A DNA stretch of 49,997 nucleotides from Micractinium sp. NFX-FRZ. Its lineage: Eukaryota; Chlorophyta; Trebouxiophyceae; Chlorellales; Chlorellaceae. Position 1 is the stretch's first letter, and every line of letters starts with the position of its first letter. Where the stretch lies: assembly GCA_029339195.1 (NCBI GenBank), contig JAPTJF010000454.1:1-49997 (forward strand), given 5' to 3'. The notes beneath the pieces are model-generated. The model saw only the letters and a program-made list of their open reading frames with translations. It made no database searches and was not told the DNA's origin. The position numbers were made by a program, and so were the translations under genes. Shown piece by piece: positions 33,626 to 44,093 of the stretch.

Positions 33626-36600
33626 TCAGGCAGCCGAGCCCGCCAGCCCCGGCTCTTCCAGCAGCATGCCCAGCATGTCTAGCGCGGCTGCGGGCACGCG
33701 GGTGCCGGGGGTGTAGAAAGCGGCCACGCCCGCCTCACGCAGCGCCGGCTGGTCCTGCGGGGACGGAGCCAAGACAGGGCAGGCAGGCGGGCAGGCAGGC
33801 AGGCAGGGTAAGAGTGAAGTGGCGTAGAGAAGGGATGTGTGGCAGGGTGATTGAAAAAAAGCCTGGGGGGTGTGAGGGCGTGGCAGGTGTGGGGAACTAG
33901 CAGCTACCAGCGGCTGCACCTTGGGCTTGCCCCGCGCCCCCTGCTCCCTGTGCCCCCCTTTCCTGCTTGCCTGCCACTTCCCTGCCCAGGCACCGCTCCC
34001 TGCCATCCATCCCTCATGTCCCACCGTAGTATAGGGTAGTGTGACACCTGCACCGCACTGCCTGCCTCACCTGCTTGGGAGTGATGCCACCACACACCAC
34101 CAGCACCTGCTCCTTTCCGGCGCCCTCCCCTAATCGCTTACCCTCCACTCTACGCCCCTGCCCCTGCCTGCCTTGGCTGCCTGCCGCGCCTGGTGGACGG
34201 CGATGCCTCCACAAGCACACCAACACACACCGCCATCACATGCTCCAGCACCTGCTGCCCATGTCCAAGCAATGCCCCATCAGCCACCAATAAAGTCCTC
34301 TAACTGTACCCTCTGCCTGCCTCACCTGCTTGGGTATGATGCCACCACACACCACCAGCACGTGCTCCATCCCCTGCTGCCTCAGCTCCGCCATCAGCTC
34401 TGGCACCAGCGTGCCATGCCCTGCCGCCAGGCTGGACACACCCACGATGTGCACGTCTGCAGAGGGGGCAGGGAGGGCGGGGGACTAAGAAAGGAATCCT
34501 AGGGGTGCCAAGATGAAGAGATGCAGAAACGTCTGAAAGTGATCAGATCTGACGTCAGCTCAAGCACCAGCAAGGGAGCTGTCCCAGCTGCAATGTCGGG
34601 CAGCCATGGCGCCACTGGGCAATGCCAAGCGGCACAGCGGTCCGTGCCAGCATGTGCACTGGCACGCCGCACAGGTGGCGTGGGCGGCAGCAGCAGGCGC
34701 TGGCAGGCGGGCAGGCGGCGCACGTGCCTGCATCCACGGCGTGGCGTGCCACCTCTTGTGGCGTCATGAACAGGGGCCCGATGTCCACGTCAAAACCAAG
34801 GTCTGCCAGCCTGGCAGGGGGACACGAGAGGGGAGGCGCAGGAGCAGTGGGGGAGTGGAGGGGGATGGGAACATAGCAGCGTGGGGATGGGCCTGTGTCC
34901 CAGTCATAAGCCAAGCCCGCCTTCCTGGCACGAAGGAAAGGAAGGAAGGCAAGCAGATGCAAAGAAAGCGGTGCTTGGAGCGTAGCTGCAATGTACACGC
35001 GTGCGTATCCACAGTCACACGGCAGCACGCAGCCTTACCCTGTGGCCAGCACCTTTGCCCCCCGGTCGTGCCCGTCCTGCCCCATCTTGGCGATGAGGAT
35101 GCGCGGGCGCCGCCCCGCCTCCTGCTCAAACCGCTCCACCGCATGCTCCACTGCCTCCACCTCGGCCTGTGGTCGGGGAGAGAAGAGAGGAACGGAAAAA
35201 AAAAACATTTGGTGCTGTGACTGTGTGGAGTAGTCAGCAGGGGGCCAGCTCTGCGCAGCCTGCCCTGCCCGGGGCGCCTGCACCTCACTTCACAAGGCAG
35301 GCAGGCGGAAGGTGGCAGGCGGGCAGGGAGGGCAGTTTCTGAGCGCTGGAGGAAGCACTCACATGAGACGAAGAGCCGAGGGCCTTATTGTAGATGCCTG
35401 TTGCCATACCACCTGCGACACAGACACCGGCAGGCAGCCATGCAGGGATCATCACTCAGAGCAGCCGGCAGGGCGCACAATGCTTCAGCCGGTCAGGCAG
35501 CCACAGCTAGCCGCGAGCAGCAGGGCATGCGATTGAGCGCCAGCCGCGCCAGGTGGCGACAGCTGGCGTTGCATGCTGCCAGCGCACCTCCCGCCTCGTA
35601 ACGCCCCCAGGCCTTTTCTAGCGCATGCGTGATCTCCCCCACCGTCGCCCTGCAAGAGGGAACACCGGGCAGGAAAGAAACATGAGGGGCGGGCTGTGGC
35701 GCCCACCAGCCAGGCAGGCTGGCACAGGCAGTCCTCAGGCGCTCTCCAAGGCCCTGAGCAAGCCACACAGCTGCACTAACCACACCATACAGAGTCCTGT
35801 GCCTGCGCCACTCACAGCAGTGCACTGCACGCCAGGCAGGTGCACAATGCCTGCCACCCACCTCTCTCCCGCCTCCCCTGCCTTCCTCCGGCAGCCTGTG
35901 CAGGCGCGTCTTGCAACCAACACCATCCACCATGCATGCAACTCATCCGCCGTGCACATGTCACCTCTAACCTAACTCCACCCACGCTCACCCGCCTACC
36001 CAGCTCCACCCACCTCACACGTGCGGCATCTCCCTCCCTCCACGCACGGCACGCACGTGCCGCGTACACACAACTCCACCCGCCTCCCACGTAAAAGGGA
36101 CCCTCCCCTGCTTCACACCTGACTCCAGAGCCCGCCAAACGCACGCCTTTGCCCACCTGGCGCGCGCCGCCTCCACCGCCAGAGCCATCAAATTCTGGTC
36201 CCGCTTGCCGCTGTGCGCTGCCGCCTCGAGCGCCGCCAGTGCTGCTGCCACAGCCTCGCTGTTGCGTGTGGCCCGCACATGCTGCGAGGGCACAGCAGGA
36301 AGAGGGGGGGCGGGATTGTCAGATGAAGGTGTGAGGGAACAGAAGGAGGAGGCGTGGCCGGGCATGCAACACAGTGCGTCCGCTCCGCACGCTATGCCGC
36401 CGCTCCATAGCGCTCCAACCTTGGGCTCCGAGCACGGTGAAGTGCCCAGGCCCTCCCGACCCGTGCCTGGGCCAGGGCCAGGGTCGCTCATAATCATACC
36501 TTGGCCCGCCCCATCACATTCTGCAGCACCGCGGCAGCGTCACGCGCCCATCCCCACTCATGCTGCCCCCAAACCCTGGGCGCTGCAGTAAACGGTCGAC

Positions 36601-36656
36601 TGTTGACTTGCTGACGGATGGCTGTGGCAGTCGCACCTGGCCGTGGACTTGAAATG

Positions 36657-36735
<79 letters not shown>

Positions 36736-39700
36736 GTCGCACCTGGCCGCAGGCATGCCTCACCTTGAGCCGCTCCACCTGGTTCTGCAGCACCGCCGTG
36801 TTGTCAATCTTCCTGACATCCATGTCACGTGGCGCCTCGCCCTCGGCGTCGTGCTGCGCATACTTGTTCACCCCCACAATCACCTGCGCGGGTGGGGAAG
36901 AACGATGGGCATGCATGGGGAGGGCTGAGGCGTGCAGGCGCGGCAGCAGGGCGGCGAGGGGAGCAAGGAGGGTGCAGCACTGCAGGCCCTCACTGCCTGG
37001 AAGGAAGGGACATCCTGCCCAGCACAGCACGCACAGCACGGCGGGCACGTTCCTGGTGGGCACACGGTGGGCGGTGCACCCTCCGCCCTGTGCAGCACCT
37101 GCTTGTTGCTGTCGATGTGTGCCTGCTGCCGCGCCGCGCACTCCTCAATCTTCAGCTTGGGCAGGCCTGCGGGGGGAGCGTGAAAGGACGATCATTGCCT
37201 TGTTCAGGTTGCAGTTCAGGGTGGCGCAACACATGCGGTATGACGCGCCCTTCGAGCGCCACCCACCGGCCACGCTACTTGCCAGCATCGCTTGTGTCAG
37301 CCCCGTGGCACTTTGGTGATACCTGTGGTGACACCTATGCTGCGATGATGCGCACACAGGGGAAAGCAGCTCACCCGAGATGATTGCCTCTGTCATGCCC
37401 CCCAGCGCTCTAACAACACATCAATGTTTCCGGCGGATGCAGGGCAACCCCTACTTCCCCTCTCTTGCTCGCAATCCTTGCAGCCCCCTGCCCTTCCAGG
37501 GGGCTGTGTCTTTGTTTGCCAACATCAAGCTCTGTACTCCCCCAAAAGCCACCCACCCGAGATGATTGCCTCTGTCATGCCCCCCAGGTGCTCCACCTCC
37601 CGGATCACCCGCTCCGCCCCCTCCTCCATCTGGGCCGTCAGCGCCTCGATGTAAAACGAGCCACCCAGCGGGTCCGCCACCTGAGGCGGGCAGCGTGAGA
37701 GAGATGTGCAGCGATGGGTAGAAATGAGGTGGGAGTGGTGGGAGACGTGAGGGGGAGGTCATAGCCTTGATAGCCTTGGCGGAGTGGTGGCAATGCCTTG
37801 GCCCAGGTCAATTGAAGGGTTGACCCTCTCCCTGTTCCACGGCGCGTGCTGCACCCCGCGCCGCCAGCCACCCTGTTCACACTCGGGTACCCGGCCCAGC
37901 AAGAGGGAGGCGAGCCCATCCTTGGCAAGAGGGGAGGCCCACCCATCCACCCCACCCACCCGCGTGATCCCCGTCTCCTCTGCCAGTATCAGCTGCGTGT
38001 TGCGCGCCAGCTTGGCGCTGAAGTCGGTGGGCAGAGCAATGGCCTGTGCAGAGGGAGCAGGGTCATTGCAGTTTAAAAGGGTGCTGGGTGGAGAGGAGAG
38101 GAGGGAAAGCAATGGCTTGCACAGGCAGATCATCAAAAGGTGGGATGAAGGGTGGGCGGGGCGAGGAGGCCGCATTGTAGGCTGGGATTGGGCGGGATGC
38201 GGCGCATGGTGGGCCTGGAACACGCCAATGCCAGGCAGCACAGGAGCACCCCCCTCGGGCACGCCTCGGTACACGAGTTGGGGTGCACATGGTTGGGCAG
38301 TGGCGGGCACGCCCCACGTGGGGCTGCCAGCTGCTGCTCAGAGCCTGAGAAGAAAGAAGCAAGCAGCGCAACGGGGCCAGGTGCCCCGCGGCCCAGGCGC
38401 ACCTCGTCAAATGAGTTGGTGTGCAGGGACTGCGTGCCGCCCAGCACTGCCGCCATTGCCTGCAGGGGCGGACACGGCACCCATGTGGGCATGGGGAGGC
38501 GGTCATTCCAGCTTCAGTGCGCACAAACATGACCCTCCCAAGGAAAAACGGGGACCGCTCTTCCTCCACATCTCCCCCCACACCACCTCACTTGCTCAAT
38601 GTTGCGCATGACATGTTAGCACGGCTCCTCACTCCCTGCCTCAGGGCACCGTCCTAACCCTAAGTCATGTCGTCCTCGCTGCATAAGGCAGTGTAGCACA
38701 GCTCCTCCCTCCCCATCCCCCTGCCCCAACCCCTCACTGCAGCTGCCCGTGCCTGAAGGGTTATATGGCTCCTCCCTCCCTGTCTCCCTGGCCCAACCTC
38801 TCCCTTCCCCTCAACAGTAGCTCACCTCAATGGTGGTGCGCACGATGTTGTTGTACAGCTCATCCCTCCCTGTCTCCCTGGCCCAGCTCCCACTTCCCCT
38901 CAACATTAGCTCACCTCGATGGTGGTGCGCACGATGTTGTTGTACGGCTCCTGGGCAGTCAGGCTGTACCCGCTGGTCTGCGGGCACACACAGTGGGGGC
39001 GGGCGGGCAGGTGGAGGCTGAAGAACAGCTGGCTGACATCTGGTGACAGCCATGGGCAGGGGCCGGCTGAAGCAGGTTCCACGGAAAGAACGCACACTGG
39101 CTGCCCAACGCAGCACAGCGACGCTGGGAGGCACAGCGCACAGCATCCGGCAGCATCCGACAAGCCTGCAAGCGTGCGCCTGGCAACCTGCCAAGCTCTG
39201 CAGCCATGCGGACCACGTTGCACGCTGAGCTGGTGCCAGCGGGGCATGCGCTGTTGCTGACCTGGCAGTGTGTGCGCAGCACCAGCGACTTCTCATCCTT
39301 GGGGGCGAACTTCTCCTTGACCAGGCGCGCCCACAGGCGGCGTGCCGCGCGCAGCTTGGCGATCTGCAAAAGATGTGGGATCAATCAAAGGAGCTGTCAC
39401 CTCGCAGTTGCGTGGTTTGGTGTGTTTAGCGGCGAGCGGCACGCAGCTTGGCGATCTGTGCAGTAACAGCATTCCTGGCACTGCGCTCTGGCACTGCGCT
39501 CAGGCAGTATACTCAGGCAGTACACTCAGGCAGTGCGCTCAGGCAGTACACTCAGGCAGTACGCTCAGGCAGCACACTCACCTCGGAGAAGAAGTTCATG
39601 CCCACGGCAAAGAAGAAGGAGATGCGAGGGGCCACCTGGTCAACCGTCAGCCCCGCCTGCTCAGCACACCTGCAGCCGTGTAATTGAGTGTGAGGACAGC

Positions 39701-42700
39701 TTTGTACGGCAGAGCGAGAGCGCGCAGAGGAGAGCGAGAGCACGCAGAGGAGAGCGCGCAGGGCAGCGGGGGTGCGGCGGGAGGCAGGGGTCCAAGTGCG
39801 CCCACTACATTGCACCCAAACCCACCAACCCCAAACCCTAACCTGCCCCACTGTGCACACATACTCCAATAATCAAGCGTCCACACACTGCGTATGCGGC
39901 GGCCACCCAGAGCTAGCCATGACTCACCGTATGTACTCCAGCCCGTCAGCCAGGGTGAATGCCAGCTCCAGCAGCGGGGTGGCGCCCGCCTCCTGCACAA
40001 CCCAGGCAGCCAGTCAACTCAATGCACAGCACAGCACAGCACGCAGCACCGCATAGCATGGCACAGCACAGCTCCAGCAGCGGGGTGGCTCCGGCATCCT
40101 GGACAAGGGTCGGGTTCTAGTGCTGGCCCCCAGGTGACCTTGGAAGCTGCACCCCTGGTGGCGATGTGACCCTGCGGGCACGCCCACAGCCGCAGGCACA
40201 CACCCCACACTGCCGTCCAGCCAGTACACTATGCAGGGAGGCCATCGGTGCGTTGCTGCCCAGCCAGTGCACTGTGCACTGTGCATTACCCCACCCACAA
40301 CCACCACCATACACACGCCACCCACACACGCGCACCTGCATGTGGTAGCCACTGATTGAGATGGGGTGGAACTTGGGCAGGTGGGCCGAGGAGTAGGCAA
40401 AGATGTCGCCTGGGCACACCAGGGGGAGGCAGGGAGGCAGGGGGAAGCGGGGGCGGGAGTGACAGGGTGGGTTGAATGGGGGCGGGTGGGGGGCTGGGCA
40501 AGGGGCCGAGACCGTGCTCTGGCCAGCGGCTCACGGCAGCCGAGCCGCCGCCCCTGAAGGCAGCCCACCCCACAGAAAGGCGGCGCCAGCAACAGCAGAA
40601 GCTGGGTGAGGGCATGCGGTGGCAGGTGGGTGTGCTTCAATCACTTGCTTACCCACAATGCGCATGGAGGGGTGGGGCGGATAGATGTAGGTGTTGCGGA
40701 CCTGCATGCAGAGATGCGGGGCGCGCTTATACTGAGGCGGCCTCTCATGTTGCATGCAGGCTGGGCGGGCCACATTGAGCAGGGCAGGGTCCACACAGTG
40801 GATGGGCGGCGTGCTTGCTGCCTGCGCCCTCTCCTAAAGCCCGCCCACATCCTCAGGCCGCTGCTGCATCAAATTCTGTTCTATTGCATCTGTTCTACGC
40901 TCAGCGCAGCCCGGCGCACCATGAACTCCTGCGAGGGGGCGGGGAAGGGAAGCGGGTGGCTAAGCGGGTGGCAGTAGGCAGGGCGTGGGGCATGTGGCGG
41001 TTAGGGTGGGCGAGCAAGCCGTCCACAAAGGGGCTCGCCAGCTCGGCTCAACGGCAAATCCTCCGCCCACACTGCCACTCCCCCTCATCACCCTCAGCCT
41101 GCCGCCACCCTCCACAATGTCGCTCTGAACTGTGCCTTGCAGCCGGCCTCGCACATGCCGCACACTCCCCCACCCTGGGCTGCCAATCAGAACCAAGAAC
41201 GAGCCCAGCTTACCTTCAGGATGTCGTTCTGAATGGTCCCTTGAAGCTGCGAGGGCGCCACCCCCTGCTCCTCCGCCGCCACCACAAACATGGCCAGCAC
41301 GGGCAGCACGGCCCCATTCATGGTCATGCTGACGCTCATGCGGTCCAGAGGGATGCCGTCAAACAGGAGCTGGACAGGCGGGGAGGGGAGGGGAGGGGGC
41401 AGGCAAGATGAGGGTGGCAGGCAGGGAGGGAGGAGGGGGCGGGCAAAGGGGGGCAGACGGGGCGCGGGGGCGGGTGCACGATCGTGCGATTCAGGGGAGT
41501 GCCGACAAAGAGCAGCTGGGCAGCCGGTAACGGGGAGGGGGCGAAGGGGGGCAGGCAGGGTGAGGGGGGGTGAGCACGGTCGTGCAGTCCAGAGGGGTGA
41601 CGTCAAACAGGAGCTGGACAGGCGGGGAGGGGGAGGGGGTAGACGGGGGCAGGCAGAGGGAGGGGGGCATGAGCATGCGCTTGCAATTCAAGCAGAGTGC
41701 CGTCAAACAGCAGCGGGACAGGCGGGGAGGGGAGGACAGGTCAAAGGCAGGGTGATGGGTCGTGGGCATGCCCTCACACAGCGGCCGCATGAGGGAGGCA
41801 AGGGGACACACTGGAACGGCTGCTGCACCGTGCTGCTCATCGGCAGGCTTGCATGCAGTCGTGGGTTCCAACAGGGGCAGCCCTTGAAGCAGCGGTGCCC
41901 TTACCGGCACCTCTTTCCATCCAGAACAAGGCCACCTACGCAAGGCCTGTACTCCTCAGATGCAGCCGTTGCTGATCAGCGGGACATCGCGGGAGCTGGC
42001 ACCTGACCCTCCCCCACCTTCATGTCTTCAACTGAGTCCACTGCCACCCCTGCCATGCCCACGTCCCCAGACACCCGCGGGTGGTCGCTGTCGTACCTGC
42101 ACAGCAGGACCACAGCAGGGCGAGGCATGGCGGGACAGAACGCACAGCGCAGCACATCGCACCAGTGTGGGTGGTCGCTGTGGCGCCGGCACAGCAGGAC
42201 CACAGCAGGGCCACAGCAGGGCATGGGCCGGCCAAGCACAGCGCACATGAAAGGCACGACTGGTGCTGCCCGAGCACAGCCCAGCCCAGCTTGGCACTGG
42301 GCACTGCGTCGCATCCTAGCGCGGCATGGGTAAGCAGGAGCGGGCGGCAGGGGGGGAAGAGTAGAGGGGAGGAACCACGGCAGTGGACGGCAGAGAGGAA
42401 GGGGTGAACGCAACCGCTGGGCAGTTGCGCAGGCAGCGGCGGCGCAAGCAGCGCCCCACCCGCGGTGCGTGGGCAGGTCGAATGCCACGCTCACGCCTTG
42501 CTGCCCCGCAGCCAGGCCTTTCTGCGGGGCGGGCGTGCACGGGGAGGAGCAGACGGGCGTGCTCTCACTGTTGCGCGCACATCAGGGCAGGCAGGGACGG
42601 AAGCCAGGGGGAACCCACCACTCCGCCAGCCAGCCAGCCGGCCAACACTGCAGGTACACAAACATTCTACCTACCAACAGTCACAGGCGCTTTGTCAGAC

Positions 42701-43865
42701 GCCACCGCAATCCCCCGGCCAGCCAGCCAACAACAGGTGCCACCTCTCAGTTCATCCACCCGCAAGTATTTCGCCAGACGACTGCACAATCACCCGGGCA
42801 GCCAGCCAACAGGCACCACCTCGATGACCCGGAAGAGCGCCAGGCACTGTGCCACCATTCACGGGCATGCTGCCAGACACCATCAGGCACCACCACAATT
42901 CACCCACGCAAGTGCTTCACCAGACGCCACCTCGATCACCCACCCCACCCAGCCAACTGACCCCACATCACGCACCCACCCGGAAGAAGGCGTTGGACTC
43001 CTCTGCCGTGGAGAAGCCTGCGTACTGGCGGATGGTCCAGGGGCGGCCGGTGTACATCGAGGCGTAGGGGCCCCTGCGGGTGAGATTCCAGGAGGCGCAG
43101 AGGACAGGGCGTGCAGCAGGGGCAGCGCACAGCGTCATGGTGATCCCTGCCAGCACATACAGCGATGGCGGCGCAGGGGCAGCTGGAATGCAACCCCCGC
43201 ACCATCGCCCCGTCCCAGCCACACGATCCTCCACGAGTTACCTCGTATAAGGGAACACTCCCGGGAGCTCGGATCCATAGTCCTGCTGTGCTGCCACATC
43301 CAGCTCGCTATACACCGGCATGACGTGGATTCCCTGCAGGCAGGGGGGCGTCAGGGCAGGAGGGGACCGTGGGCAATGAACAAATATGTCAACATGCTTG
43401 TGTTGACAGCAGTGGGGCTGGCAACGTGGGATTCCAGGGTGCAGGGTGCATAGGGCAGGGGCGACAGTGGGAGCTTGGCGTGCAGTGGGTGCAGCAGGAG
43501 GCAGAGGGGCGGGCGCGTGCAGCGGGGTCATCAATAACGCATGGGCAGCAGCTGTTCACTTGACCACAGGCTCATCCATCACGTCTGCGTGTACATCAAT
43601 GACAAGGCAGAGTGTTGCAGATGCGCAGGGGCATTGCCACGTGCTGACCGCGCTACCAGCGAGGGTGCCGCCGCTGCAGGCGGCGCACGCTCACATCAGC
43701 ATTCTGGGAGGAGAAGGCGTCCCAGGGGTCCTTCCCCTTGGCCTCCTTGGTGGCTCGCGACTTCCAAGTCTCCAGGTTTTTTGTCGCGGTGTCGGCTGCA
43801 GTCGCAAAGCCCCGCCAGCCGACACCAGGTGCCAGGCGACGCAGCAGCGCCCCCGGGACGCGCAT
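33626..43865 (-). CDS. MUT: Methylmalonyl-CoA mutase, mitochondrial, B12-dependent, 25 exons
   Basis: Converts L-methylmalonyl-CoA to succinyl-CoA using adenosylcobalamin, in propionate, odd-chain fatty acid and branched amino acid breakdown. Exons: 43865-43695, 43333-43242, 43073-42980, 42521-42460, 42096-42018, 41369-41214, 40928-40920, 40701-40653, 40409-40336, 39992-39928, 39669-39582, 39363-39262, 38977-38915, 38459-38403, 38043-37960, 37680-37557, 37166-37099, 36883-36764, 36281-36157, 35649-35588, 35412-35363, 35166-35039, 34810-34728, 34456-34326, 33754-33626. The 754 aa match the human enzyme (750). An Arg-rich presequence ([18 protein letters not shown]) precedes the substrate barrel: [48 protein letters not shown] and [14 protein letters not shown]. 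The C-terminal cobalamin domain has [17 protein letters not shown] (DxHxxG; His631 is the lower Co ligand), then [20 protein letters not shown]. Exon 7 is only 9 nt (EFM). The 5' splice site of exon 23 is GC. Confidence 0.97.
34061..34113 (-). pseudogene. Partial duplicate of mutase exon 24 (3' edge with donor)
   Basis: About 50 bases inside the last intron match the end of exon 24 at 34313-34369 with few changes, reading [12 protein letters not shown] against [12 protein letters not shown] in the true exon. It retains the CAG and GT of the donor. A weaker third copy lies around 34216-34275. Confidence 0.8.
36657..36735. repeat. (TGAT)n microsatellite, about 19-20 units
   Basis: An uninterrupted tetranucleotide tract lies in the mutase intron between exons 18 and 19, ending about 28 bases from the exon 18 donor. 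It is likely polymorphic. Confidence 0.95.
37377..37408 (-). pseudogene. Duplicate of mutase exon 16 3' edge with intact donor
   Basis: The minus strand reads [10 protein letters not shown] with a GTGAGC donor. It is nearly identical to the end of exon 16 at 37557-37588, 180 bp away, and lies within the next intron. Confidence 0.85.
38758..38953 (-). repeat. 90-bp tandem repeat spanning the mutase exon 13 donor
   Basis: The real exon end ([10 protein letters not shown] plus GTGAGC, 38909-38953) is repeated almost exactly at 38819-38862. The intervening intron sequence is included, giving a 90-bp period. A partial third copy lacking the exon part lies at about 38758-38818. Confidence 0.9.
39501..39578. 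repeat. 13-bp minisatellite abutting the mutase exon 11 donor
   Basis: Six 13-bp units of the type caggcagtacact run up to the donor: the exon 11 GT lies at 39580-39581 (minus strand). The array thus supplies intron positions just inside the 5' splice site. Confidence 0.95.
40069..40108 (-). pseudogene. Duplicate of mutase exon 10 5' edge with intact acceptor
   Basis: The minus strand reads CCAG then [10 protein letters not shown], against [10 protein letters not shown] at the true start of exon 10 (39992). It lies in the upstream intron, about 105 bp before the real exon. The acceptor looks usable, but no donor was seen. Confidence 0.8.
41590..41745 (-). pseudogene. Two decayed copies of mutase exon 6 5' edge
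   Basis: Intron 5 contains LLFDVTPLD (about 41590-41620) and LLFDGTLL (about 41695-41722), both copies of the true exon 6 start [11 protein letters not shown] at 41369. Their flanking G-rich intron sequence is copied too. One retains a CCAG acceptor. Confidence 0.8.
42690..42970. repeat. Diverged tandem repeats in mutase intron 3
   Basis: Segments built from (T)CGCCAGACG, CACCCGGGCAGCCAGCCAAC and CACCACCTCGAT recur about four times in diverged form. They fill most of the intron between exons 3 and 4. Confidence 0.7.
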
Positions 43866-44093
43866 GACCGGCCCAGACGCGATCCCAAACTTTCGAAAGC
43901 AGCGTAAGCGTTAACAAGTGCTAGGAAACAGGAGGGCCGGCCAGGTGGACCACCTGCTGTGCTGCGCTCGCCTGCAGGAGCCATCGGAGAAATGAGCCCT
44001 CTGAACCAGCATAGATCGACCTCCACATCATCTAGCATCGCACCCTGGCATCCACTCCAGGCTCCCCGCATAGGCAGCCAAGCCATCCTCACC
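43866..44093. promoter_or_regulatory. Divergent promoter region between the mutase and TIM44 genes
   Basis: Only 228 bp separate the start codons of two mitochondrial matrix proteins. Both 5' UTRs and promoters must be packed here, which suggests a bidirectional promoter. I saw no TATA box. Confidence 0.6.

Noticed and set aside
36514..36756. Frame encoding SINQSINQ repeats
   Set aside because: It is a translation of the intronic (TGAT)n microsatellite between mutase exons 18 and 19.
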